DNA from: Vicinamibacteraceae bacterium
Lineage (GTDB): Bacteria > Planctomycetota > Phycisphaerae > Phycisphaerales > UBA5793
Direction of reading: 5' to 3'
DNA length: 64,000 nucleotides
Assembly: GCA_011525805.1 (NCBI GenBank)
Contig: WYBR01000042.1
Location: 1-64,000, forward strand
Shown: positions 16,078 through 23,242 of the stretch, piece by piece
Layout of the letters: every line of letters starts with the position of its first letter
Position numbering within the stretch: position 1 is the stretch's first letter
Translations under genes and position numbers: made by a program
The notes under the pieces: generated by a model
What the model was told of the DNA's origin: nothing
What the model saw: the letters and a program-made list of their open reading frames with translations, nothing else
Databases searched by the model: none

Positions 16078-17637
16078 ATGAACTGCAAGAGCATCAGTGT
16101 CGAAGTCGAGAAGCGTTCTCAAGTCCACTCGAACTTGGTGACCCGGCTCGCGGGCCTCATGCTGGCGGTGGTGGGGACACTGTGCCCATCATCGGTATTC
16201 GCGCAGGAGGCGTGGCAGGAGATGCACAAACTCTCGATCCCGGGAATCAGAGCCAACGCGGTCTTCGGCCACGCCGTGGATATCCACGGCGATCGAGCCG
16301 TGATCGGGGCTCCTGGGGGGTTTGATAGTGGCACGTTCCCCGGCAGGGCCTATCTGTTCGATGCCACTACCGGTGCCCAGTTGTTCAGGCTCATCGCCTC
16401 CGATACCCGTAGTGAAGATCGGTTTGGTTGGTCTGTTGCCATCAACGCCGGATTCGTGATCGTGGGAGCCACGCTCGCAACCGATCAGGACACCGGGAAG
16501 GCCTATGTGTTCGATACAACCACCGGGCAGGAGCTTCGCAGCCTGCTTGCTTCTGACGGCGAGTTCTCTGACCACTTTGGCACCTCGGTCGCTATCAGCG
16601 GCGATCGATGCCTCGTTGGTGCATTCCGAGGCAATCGACATCCGTCGATTCCTGATACAGGTGCTGCCTATGTTTACAATGTCCGCACAGGTGAAGAGCT
16701 GCGCAAGCTAGTTCCCTTTGACGGCGCATTAGGGGATTTGTACGGATCCGCCGTGGCGCTTGATGGCGACATCGCCGTCATAGGCGCTCCGGGAGACGAT
16801 GACAACGGAAGCGGCTCGGGCTCCGTATACGTCTACAACATTGACACGGGTCAGCGGCTTTTCAAGCTTCTGGCCTCCGACGGGCAATCCGGTGATCAGT
16901 TTGGCGTTGCCGTCGCTGTCAGCGGCAATTGCGCTTTCATTGGAATGGACGATGTTTCGAGCAACACGCGCGGGGCAGCTTATGTGTTCGACCTGACGAC
17001 CGGCCAAGAGGTGTGGAGACTTCAGCCGTCAGATGGTGATCCAGGGGCGGATGAGTTCGGGAAGAGCGTCGCACTGCATGGCAATCGCGCCATCGTCGGA
17101 AGCGAACGGAATGTCAATCGAGGCTTCCAGAAAGGCGCTGCATATGTGTTTGACATCATCACCGGGACTCAGCTGTTGAAAGTGCTGGCTGCTGACAGCG
17201 CACACGGCGATTTCTTCGGAAACGCTGTCGCGATCAATGGAACGCGGATGATCATCGGCGCCAAAGAGAACGACGAGCAAGGCACCAACACCGGCGCAGC
17301 GTACTTCTTCGAGGGCGTTCCCAAACTCCTTGCTTCGCCGGACCCCCTCCGATCCGGCCAGAACGCCACGTTCGGCACGACCAATCTCACGCCCGGCCAG
17401 CCCGCCTACCTCGCCTACAGCGTCCGCGGGCCTGGCTCGGTCTTCTTCCCGCCTCTCAACGTCACCATCGACCTGCTGCGTCCCAAGCAGATCGGGCCGG
17501 CCATGACGACCAACGTCAACGGCCAGGCCCAATGGACGCTGCATGTGCCGCCAAGCGGCAACCCCGTGCCGGTCTGGTTCCAGGCCGTACAGTTCGAGAA
17601 CAAGACCAACGTCGTCGAGACGCACATCGAACCGTGA
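16078..17637 (+). CDS. Secreted FG-GAP (integrin-like) repeat protein
   Basis: 519 aa from the ATG at 16078, chosen because GAGGAAG sits just before it and the upstream extension to 15889 is arginine-rich shadow sequence. A signal peptide (LAGLMLAVVGTLCPSSVFAQ) follows a polar N-terminus. Residues about 55-415 contain at least seven repeats of about 50 residues with the FG-GAP pattern (F-G-x-A-V-A-x-x-G-D-x-A-V-I-G-A-P, then G-x-A-Y-V-F-D-x-x-T-G). This forms a beta-propeller of the integrin alpha N-terminal type; several blades have D/N-rich turns suited to calcium. A distinct C-terminal domain (LLASPDPLRSGQNATFGTT ... YLAYSVRGPGS) follows. Probably surface-exposed. The next + strand gene, an exosortase substrate, starts 66 bases downstream. 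Confidence 0.85.
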   Translation: MNCKSISVEVEKRSQVHSNLVTRLAGLMLAVVGTLCPSSVFAQEAWQEMHKLSIPGIRANAVFGHAVDIHGDRAVIGAPGGFDSGTFPGRAYLFDATTGAQLFRLIASDTRSEDRFGWSVAINAGFVIVGATLATDQDTGKAYVFDTTTGQELRSLLASDGEFSDHFGTSVAISGDRCLVGAFRGNRHPSIPDTGAAYVYNVRTGEELRKLVPFDGALGDLYGSAVALDGDIAVIGAPGDDDNGSGSGSVYVYNIDTGQRLFKLLASDGQSGDQFGVAVAVSGNCAFIGMDDVSSNTRGAAYVFDLTTGQEVWRLQPSDGDPGADEFGKSVALHGNRAIVGSERNVNRGFQKGAAYVFDIITGTQLLKVLAADSAHGDFFGNAVAINGTRMIIGAKENDEQGTNTGAAYFFEGVPKLLASPDPLRSGQNATFGTTNLTPGQPAYLAYSVRGPGSVFFPPLNVTIDLLRPKQIGPAMTTNVNGQAQWTLHVPPSGNPVPVWFQAVQFENKTNVVETHIEP

Positions 17638-17703
17638 CGGGCCGCGACGCGCCGCCACCGACAGGATCCGCAGTCGCAACCTGCAGAATCAAGAGGAAGA
17701 GAG

Positions 17704-18465
17704 ATGATAATGCATCACCGCGGCCGCCGATTGACCGCAGGCTCAGGATCGCTCCTCGTCGCCCTGGCCTGCTCATCCACGTGTCTCGCCGGGCCGGAGC
17801 GGCTGCAACTGACCGATGCCTCCGCATGGGGCGGGTTCTTCAGCGGTGGCCCATACGAGGTGCGGCCGATCGACTTTGCCTTCGAGCCGGTCGGCTCGGG
17901 CGAGTTCGGCGCCGACGCCGGCCGCTTCATTACCTTCACTGTCGAGATGCTCGACGATCTCTGGGAAGGTCCGTTCCATTACGATGTCGCCTTCAGCGAC
18001 GACGCCCACGGCAACGGGGCCGGCGGCGGCGATCCCGATCCGCTCGACGAACGCACCGCCTTCCTCTACACCGTGTTCGCGCGCGGACAGATTGCGGGCA
18101 AACTCGCCTCCTTCGACGGCTCAATCTTCACGTACGAGCACTCCGCGTCCGGGCACGCGCTCCAGGAGGCGATCTGGCACATCGAGGAGGAGATCGGCCC
18201 CGTCGCCGGCCTGGCGGCGAGCCTCGTGGCGATGGCCGACGCGGCGGTGGGATTCGGCGGCGAGTGGTTCGGCATGGGTCTCGGCGCCGTGCGCGTGATG
18301 AACATGGCCGACGCGGGCGGGCACACGTACCAGGATCTGCTCGTCCTCGAGCCGACGATGATTCCCTTGCCGGCGCCGGTGTTCACGGGCGCCGTCGGCC
18401 TCGCGGGGGTGATCGCCCTCACCCTCCGCCGCCGGCGCGGCTGCGGCGATGATCAGCAGTTCTGA
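17704..18465 (+). CDS. Exosortase substrate with IPLPAP C-terminal sorting signal, 1
   Basis: 253 aa. An N-terminal signal peptide (SLLVALACSSTCLAG) leads to a secreted domain with PYEVRPIDFAFEPVGSGEFG and DPDPLDERTAFLYTVFARG. The protein ends with the three-part sorting tail: IPLPAPV motif, hydrophobic helix, and RRRRG. This tail fits the VPLPA/PEP-CTERM class that exosortases recognise. The body is clearly homologous to the substrate at 21899-22648 (both have F-x-P-I/IDF, DPDPLD-[ED]-[RK]-T, LQ-x-AIW-[HY]-IE). GGAAGAGAG precedes the ATG. It is the only substrate here on the + strand and probably shares a transcript with the FG-GAP gene. The mature product should be exported and retained or released after exosortase cleavage; its role is unknown. 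Confidence 0.85.
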   Translation: MIMHHRGRRLTAGSGSLLVALACSSTCLAGPERLQLTDASAWGGFFSGGPYEVRPIDFAFEPVGSGEFGADAGRFITFTVEMLDDLWEGPFHYDVAFSDDAHGNGAGGGDPDPLDERTAFLYTVFARGQIAGKLASFDGSIFTYEHSASGHALQEAIWHIEEEIGPVAGLAASLVAMADAAVGFGGEWFGMGLGAVRVMNMADAGGHTYQDLLVLEPTMIPLPAPVFTGAVGLAGVIALTLRRRRGCGDDQQF

Positions 18466-18690
18466 TGATGCCGGAGCGAGCGAGGCGGCGAGAGCGCGAC
18501 ACGGGCGATGCAGCGCCTCGCGCGATTCAGCGACGCGAGCAGATCAGCGAGCCGGACTGTGCGCAGTCCGGTGGGGCTCCGCCTCGCTTCGCGCACATCA
18601 CACGTGAACCTCGCGCAAGAGGCTCGCCACACACGGCATGACGCGCCTCCTCGGAGCGGGAACGCTCCGGCTCGCGGCGGCGCGACCGAA
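18466..18690. other. Convergent intergenic region
   Basis: Space between convergent units (17704-18465 on + and 18771-19526 on -). No gene is supported. It is rich in short CGCGA/TCGCG repeats, and at its right edge it carries the minus-strand terminator described separately. Confidence 0.4.
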
Positions 18691-18725
18691 AAAGAACAAC
18701 GACAAGGCGCGAGCCTTGTCGTTGT
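18691..18725 (-). terminator. Intrinsic terminator of the 18771-19526 gene
   Basis: A perfect 13-bp stem (ACAACGACAAGGC / GCCTTGTCGTTGT, 18696-18725) has a four-base loop and is followed on the minus strand by TTCTTTTTCGG. It lies about 45 bases after the stop of the minus-strand exosortase substrate gene. Confidence 0.85.
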
Positions 18726-18770
18726 GTGATTGATGCGGAAGTTCCGCCTCAGCGAACCGATCCGCGGGGA

Positions 18771-19526
18771 TCAGTCGAGGGAGGGAGCCGAGACCTTGCG
18801 CTTGCGCCGCGAGATGATCACGACCCCGGCGAGTCCAGCAAGGGCCAAGCCGAACGGCGCGGGGAGGGGGATGCTGTTGATGAAGCCCTCGCTCTCTCCG
18901 CCAAGCCCAATGGCCTGTACATGCAGGCCAAAGCGAAGGGAGATGTCGGGTCTGCCTCCCTCCGGGTTAGCCGTGTACTCCTGTCCCGCAGCGATCGCAG
19001 CGAGGACATCGGAATAGGTGTACTTGGCGCCGATCGGAAGATCTTTCAGATCGAAGATGATCTCCAGCCACTCTCCCGGGTTGATGCCATTGGCTTCGAT
19101 AGGGGGATCAGAATCTGCGGAAAAGTCGGCGGTCGCCTCGAAGTTCCCACCTCCGGGGAGGTTGCCAGGTGACGCCGGCTCGGTGAATGAGGTGCCGCTC
19201 CCGTTCACGATCTCGGCGATTCCCAGCAGCGTGCCGTCCTCAAAGTAGACGTCCGTGATGGAACTTGCGATCCAACCGAAGATCTCGTTGTTCAGGATCT
19301 TGAATGAGACCTGACCGATCAACTCTTCGGAAGGCGCAGATTCCCTGTAGTTGCGCACCTCAATGGTGAACTGACCCTCTGGATTCTCCGTTCCGTTCGC
19401 GGTAACGCGAGTAAATCCGTAGGTGTTACTCAGCGGCACGAAGTCCGCTTGAGCGGCGGTCGTCGCCACCGCGCCCGTCAGTGCCACTGCGATGACGCCG
19501 AGACGGTTGAGTTGCCTTCTGATCAT
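18771..19526 (-). CDS. Exosortase substrate with IPLPAP C-terminal sorting signal, 2
   Basis: 251 aa from the ATG at 19526, which is preceded by GGAGAGGTGATC; the in-frame extension to 19574 lacks support. A signal peptide (LGVIAVALTGAVATTAAQA) is followed by an acidic secreted domain (FVPLSNTYGFTRVTANGTE, then VSFKILNNEIFGWIASSI). The sorting tail reads SIPLPAPFG, a hydrophobic helix, then SRRKRK. The C-terminal residues after the basic cluster (VSAPSLD) are unusually long for this tail. The body is not obviously related to the other four substrates. It has its own transcription unit: a two-part promoter motif about 100 bases upstream matches the one in front of the polysaccharide operon, and a strong intrinsic terminator follows. 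Confidence 0.85.
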   Translation of the reverse strand: MIRRQLNRLGVIAVALTGAVATTAAQADFVPLSNTYGFTRVTANGTENPEGQFTIEVRNYRESAPSEELIGQVSFKILNNEIFGWIASSITDVYFEDGTLLGIAEIVNGSGTSFTEPASPGNLPGGGNFEATADFSADSDPPIEANGINPGEWLEIIFDLKDLPIGAKYTYSDVLAAIAAGQEYTANPEGGRPDISLRFGLHVQAIGLGGESEGFINSIPLPAPFGLALAGLAGVVIISRRKRKVSAPSLD

Positions 19527-19624
19527 GATCACCTCTCCCTTCGACCGGTCAGAGCCGACACTCCGAATCGCCACCCTCCACGCCGCAACGGCCGCAAGAA
19601 CTTGCCGCCGCCGCAGTGTGAGTT

Positions 19625-19653
19625 AGTTTACCTGCCCGGCGAATCGGGAGCAA
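19625..19653 (-). promoter_or_regulatory. Promoter-like element shared with the polysaccharide operon
   Basis: On the minus strand: TTGCTC, 17 bases, TAAACT. The wider motif CCCCCTTGC-N15-CAGGTAAACTA (19624-19658) is repeated with identical spacing at 53017-53051 upstream of the NusG-like gene. It would start transcription about 92 bases before the ATG at 19526. Confidence 0.6.
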
Positions 19654-19658
19654 GGGGG

Positions 19659-20150
19659 AAAGCACCAATTCTTGGAAAATCCTGCACATTCTGGCGATGG
19701 TTGGGATCCAGCCGCGTTCCTGCATGAAAAACGCGTATGGCGGGCGGAAAATCGTCCGATAACTGTGAGTACTCGATCCGCCCGCCGGCGGCACGCCTCC
19801 GACAAGGCGACGCCACTCCCGGCCGCTCGCTTGCTTCCGGCGGCCGGCCGCAGCGAGACTCCATGACCGGGAGCACCAGGGCAGCGCCATGCATGGATCG
19901 CCGGGGACCCGTCGCGAGTCAAGGCCGCCGGATGAGCGCCGCAGCGGACGACAAGGGGCCTCACCGGGGATGGCGAGAGTGGCCGCGTGTCCGGAAGCGA
20001 GCCGGGCCGTGGCGCTGGGTCGCCCGTCGCCCTCCGAGCGCCCGTGCCGAGCGATTGTCCGTGTCGCTTGTGGTATTGCCCCGCGGGACCGCCGCCAGCC
20101 GGTGGCACGCGCGGGCTGGCCCGCGAGAATCGGCAATCTACGCTGGGGAG
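19659..20150. other. Long intergenic region without a gene
   Basis: Nearly 500 bases between the promoter of the 19526 gene and the terminator of the 20222 gene. Frames here overlap on both strands, lack ribosome-binding sites and resemble no protein. No repeat or RNA gene was recognised. Confidence 0.4.
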
Positions 20151-20180
20151 AAAAACGACACAAGGCCCGAAGGCCCTGTG
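20151..20180 (-). terminator. Intrinsic terminator of the 20222-21034 gene
   Basis: A minus-strand hairpin with a 9-bp stem (one mismatch) and a UUCG tetraloop (stems 20159-20167 and 20172-20180) is followed by GTCGTTTTTCTCC. It lies about 40 bases after the stop codon. Confidence 0.8.
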
Positions 20181-20221
20181 GAGTTTGCGACGGTTGCGGC
20201 CGGGCGCTCCGCGGCAGCGCT

Positions 20222-21034
20222 TCAGCAGATTGGCGCATCGACGGCTGATGCCCGGCGTCGATTCCTCACCACCACAAGGCCGGCGAGGCCAAGTCCGACG
20301 CTCGCGAGCCAGACTGGCGCGGGGAGGGGGATCATCGTGAGTGTGTCCTGTCGGCCGAGAGAGTTCTCCCAGATATTAATGATGCGGACCTTGCCGATGC
20401 CGGTCCACAGGTTACCGTCGATCGCGGCGTTGACGTCGTCGTACCAGGCGCGAGCGAGGGCTTTGTGCGCCCCCGAACCCAGGAAGTAGCCGCCGCTGTC
20501 GAAGGCGCCAGTCCCGTATCGGGCCGCGAAGCCAGTGGGATCCTGGAAGTACCAGATGATCTCCTGGAGGGCTCGGGCGGAAGCGACCTTTGCCGAGTCG
20601 CTCGCGTTGGAATCGAAGTATTTGTAGCCGTCCAGCGTTCCTTCGGTGAACTTGGTATAGAGGTATGCGATCTCGGACGTGAGCACCTGATTGGTCGCTC
20701 GGGACCGCGTGTTCAGTTCGGCCGAGTACCAGCGGTTGAGTTGGATGAACTCGGTGGTCTCGACGCAGAAACTGATGAACTGGTCGGGGGCGGCGCCGTA
20801 CTTGCCCAAGCCGTGCGGCGTGAAGGAAAGGCGGCTGGCGTTAACGACGAACTCCCCGGCCACGGCGCCGCCGCCGACGACATTGAAGCGGCTGCGCAGA
20901 CCGTCCATGCGAATCTCGCCGACAGGGATTGGGTCCGCGGAGGCGGCGGAAACGGCCGTCAGAAACAGCAGCGTCGTCAGAGCATGACGCAGTGCCATCG
21001 ACCGATGTTTCGTGATGAGGTTCATGGCGGTCAT
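20222..21034 (-). CDS. Exosortase substrate with IPLPAP C-terminal sorting signal, 3
   Basis: 270 aa. A signal peptide (ALTTLLFLTAVSAASADP) precedes a secreted domain with ISFCVETTEFIQLNRWYSAEL and IAYLYTKFTEGTLDGY. Its ALQEIIWYFQDPTG segment corresponds to the LQ-x-AIW-Y-I segment of the substrates at 17704 and 21899, so the three form one family. The tail is MIPLPAPVW, a hydrophobic helix and RNRRR. The ATG at 21034 has no strong ribosome-binding site; MNLITKH, 9 bases in, is an alternative start. A weak promoter-like pair (TGGACA-N16-GATAGC) lies at 21115-21142. The gene ends in a UUCG-type terminator. Confidence 0.85.
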   Translation of the reverse strand: MTAMNLITKHRSMALRHALTTLLFLTAVSAASADPIPVGEIRMDGLRSRFNVVGGGAVAGEFVVNASRLSFTPHGLGKYGAAPDQFISFCVETTEFIQLNRWYSAELNTRSRATNQVLTSEIAYLYTKFTEGTLDGYKYFDSNASDSAKVASARALQEIIWYFQDPTGFAARYGTGAFDSGGYFLGSGAHKALARAWYDDVNAAIDGNLWTGIGKVRIINIWENSLGRQDTLTMIPLPAPVWLASVGLGLAGLVVVRNRRRASAVDAPIC

Positions 21035-21122
21035 TTCGATCCGATGCTCTCTCCAACGGGTCGGGCAATCACGGCCGCGGCCCGAGACCGTCCTGGGTGC
21101 GGCGCCATCCGTGCGCTATCAA

Positions 21123-21154
21123 GATGCAGGCCGGCGTGTCCACCGACCTGCATC
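21123..21154 (-). terminator. Hairpin after the 21235-21750 gene
   Basis: An 8-bp perfect inverted repeat (GATGCAGG / CCTGCATC) with a 16-base loop lies about 80 bases downstream of the minus-strand stop at 21235. No T tract is present. It could instead be part of the control region of the 21034 gene. Confidence 0.35.
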
Positions 21155-21234
21155 GGAATTCAAGTTGGTGCAGGGCTGGATGCGCGGTCCTTTCCGGGAT
21201 CAACCGCCCTTGCACACGTAGCGGACAGAGCCCT

Positions 21235-21750
21235 TCAGCGACGGCGCCGCATGGAGACGATCCCGGCCACGCCGAGCAGGCCGAAGCCTCCCATGGCCAG
21301 CGGGGCCGGAAGAGGAATCGTAAGCGGCTCCTGCAGCCCGGCGTCCACGTTCACCGTCGGCGCCGGCATGAAACGCACGCTCCAGCCGCCAAGAGCATCC
21401 TCGCCGGAGACCAGCGTCGACTCCAAGCCCTCGAAGTTGAACGCGTCGACGCTCACTTCTTCCGAGCCGTTGAGGGACATGCCCCCTCCCGCGATCCAGG
21501 CGATGCTCTGATGGAGCGAAGAAGCGTCGGTCGAGAGATTGAGGCTGTTCGACTGGGAAAATCCGGTCGCTTCATCCTGGCTGAACACGAATGCGACCAG
21601 ATGGTCTGCCTCGTTCTCAACGAGGAACTCTCCGCTGAAGAGGCTCTGCGGCGCCGTCGGCTGAATGCCGATGGAGCCGCCCAAAGCGGGAACGGCGAAG
21701 ACGCTGCCGGTCAAAGCGACTGCCACGAACACCGATCTGCGTACGTCCAT
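21235..21750 (-). CDS. Exosortase substrate with IPLPAP C-terminal sorting signal, 4
   Basis: 171 aa from the ATG at 21750, which has GGGAG eight bases upstream and opens directly into a signal peptide (SVFVAVALTGSVFAVPALGG). The longer frame to 21804 is unsupported. The mature domain is short and acidic (SLFSGEFLVENEADHLVAF, ... NGSEEVSVDAFNFEG), with no resemblance to the other substrates. The tail is TIPLPAPLA, hydrophobic helix and MRRRR at the extreme C-terminus. It is separated from the next upstream substrate by 148 bases that include a strong hairpin, so it may depend on read-through or on its own promoter, which I could not identify. Confidence 0.82.
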   Translation of the reverse strand: MDVRRSVFVAVALTGSVFAVPALGGSIGIQPTAPQSLFSGEFLVENEADHLVAFVFSQDEATGFSQSNSLNLSTDASSLHQSIAWIAGGGMSLNGSEEVSVDAFNFEGLESTLVSGEDALGGWSVRFMPAPTVNVDAGLQEPLTIPLPAPLAMGGFGLLGVAGIVSMRRRR

Positions 21751-21856
21751 ATGAAGTACTCCCTTCCTCCTGGCCACCCACGATGGTTGATTGCACTTGA
21801 GCATTCACTGCCGCACTCGCGGCCCCGATGAGGGAGGTGAAGCCCCCGGTTGGTTG

Positions 21857-21892
21857 CCGCGCCGGGGCATAGGCATCTCACCCCCGGCGCGG
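21857..21892 (-). terminator. Strong GC hairpin after the 21899-22648 gene
   Basis: A perfect 11-bp stem (CCGCGCCGGGG / CCCCGGCGCGG) with a 14-base loop begins seven bases after the stop codon at 21899. There is no T tract, so it may attenuate or stabilise rather than fully terminate. Confidence 0.55.
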
Positions 21893-21898
21893 AGAGAC

Positions 21899-22648
21899 TC
21901 AAAGTTCAAGAGGTTCGAGCGAATCCCGGCGAGCCGAACGGCGGCGGATGCAGAACCCGACGACGCCGCACAGCCCGATCCCCGCCATCCACACGGGCGC
22001 GGGGAGCGGGATCATGACGAGGAGATCCTGGCGATTGCCCGTGAAGTCCGCATTCGCCCACATGTTCATGACGCGAACGTTGCTCATGCCGGAGAAACTG
22101 GCGCCCGTGCCGCCACCGACCGCCCAAGAAGCCAGCTGGGCCAGGTAGTTGTTGGCTCCGCCGGACTCCTGCTCGATGTACCAGATCGCCCGCTGAAGAT
22201 CTTCACCGGAGGTAAACGTGCCATACGTGAAGGTGCCACCGGAGCCGCCGTCGCCGACCCACGCGGCCAGTTCGGCCCCGATGGTGCCCTTGATGAAGTG
22301 GGCGTAGAGGTACCGGGTCTTGTCATCGAGCGGGTCAGGGTCCGGACCTCCGGACCCGCCGGCGCGCGCTTCATCGCTGAACTGGATGTAGTACTCTCCG
22401 CCCTCGCCCAGGAACTCATCCGTTTCCACGCAGAAGGTGACGAAGTTGCCCGGCCCCGCGCCATACAGGCCCAAGCCGATCGGAGCGGTGCCGAATCCGA
22501 TTGGCGTGACCCCAAACGGTCCGCCATTGCCCCCGATTCCCCAGAGGTCGGTCTCTACGACCTTGATCTTTTCGCCCGCAGCCAGCGAGGTCGCTGTTGC
22601 CGCCAAGGCCAAGGCCGCCGTGACGAGACTCAGTTTCCCAACCTTCAT
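21899..22648 (-). CDS. Exosortase substrate with IPLPAP C-terminal sorting signal, 5
   Basis: 249 aa. The ATG has GGAGG seven bases upstream. A signal peptide (LVTAALALAATATSLAAG) is followed by a glycine-rich secreted domain (PFGVTPIGFGTAPIGLGLYG, DPDPLDDKTRYLYAHFIKG, LQRAIWYIEQE) homologous to the + strand substrate at 17704 and more distantly to 20222. The tail is MIPLPAPVW, a hydrophobic helix containing two cysteines, then RRRSARR and a further acidic LEPLEL end. A canonical-looking promoter lies about 270 bases upstream, giving a long 5' leader. The protein should be exported and processed by the exosortase at 32028. Confidence 0.87.
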   Translation of the reverse strand: MKVGKLSLVTAALALAATATSLAAGEKIKVVETDLWGIGGNGGPFGVTPIGFGTAPIGLGLYGAGPGNFVTFCVETDEFLGEGGEYYIQFSDEARAGGSGGPDPDPLDDKTRYLYAHFIKGTIGAELAAWVGDGGSGGTFTYGTFTSGEDLQRAIWYIEQESGGANNYLAQLASWAVGGGTGASFSGMSNVRVMNMWANADFTGNRQDLLVMIPLPAPVWMAGIGLCGVVGFCIRRRSARRDSLEPLEL

Positions 22649-22915
22649 GTTTCATCCTCCGTTCGTTGGATCGTCCACGACCTGCAAATCACCGGGGCTG
22701 CGACGGGCCACCGGCGGTGTGCGGTCAAGGCACAGCGCTGCGTCCAGTCCGTCATCCAAGGCGCCCACGTTTCTTTTTCTCTCACTCGGTGCCGACTCCC
22801 GAGGGGTGGTCGGCAGATCTCATCTCTCTTCAACCGATCCGATCACCTCGACCCGTCCACGGACCGTCCCAGGAGACTCAGGCGAGCCCCCTGAGAAAGG
22901 GGTCGAGTGCAGGGT
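22649..22915. other. Long 5' leader of the 21899-22648 gene
   Basis: About 260 bases between the candidate promoter and the start codon. No ORF with a ribosome-binding site is seen. A small G/C hairpin (CCCC / GGGG around 22887-22902) lies near the expected transcript start. The leader is long enough for post-transcriptional control, but I see no known riboswitch. Confidence 0.35.
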
Positions 22916-22944
22916 AGTATCCCCGACGGTCAAACTCTTGTCAA
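22916..22944 (-). promoter_or_regulatory. Sigma-70-type promoter for the 21899-22648 gene
   Basis: On the minus strand: TTGACA (22939-22944), 17 bases, GATACT (22916-22921). The surrounding bases keep the same geometry as the motif at 19624 and 53017 (CCTTG before and ACTA after, with a 15-base core spacing), but with mismatches. Confidence 0.6.
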
Positions 22945-23242
22945 GGCCCAACCCGACGAAATCCAACAAAACGTGAAAAAAAAGTTGAGCGTTGACTGCG
23001 ACCAGGGGCAGCCGCGTGGTTCCGGGTCGGCTCCGCCCGTTGTCCGCGAGAAACTGGGCAATTCGACCGCTCTTTCCTCGCGTTTTTCGCGGTTTATGGG
23101 AGGGATCGAGCCGCGACGGTTTCGGATTGGTTGTTGGCAGATTGCGCTCATGTCTGGGCAGAGGTCTCTGGCAAGACCCTGCGATCGACCTCTCGTGGGG
23201 GATAACGGGGTCCGTTTGTGGATAACTACCGCCGCCGCCATG
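22945..23242. other. Intergenic region at the 3' end of the polysaccharide operon
   Basis: About 300 bases, including an unusually A-rich run (AAAACGTGAAAAAAAAG, 22969-22985). On the minus strand this reads as a T8 tract, but without an adjacent stem that I can see. No gene. Confidence 0.35.

Noticed and set aside
19650-19668. Possible sigma-54 promoter (TTGGTGC ... CTTGC)
   Set aside because: The distance between the GG and GC elements is 13 bases instead of 10, and the position fits the -35 part of the sigma-70-like motif better.
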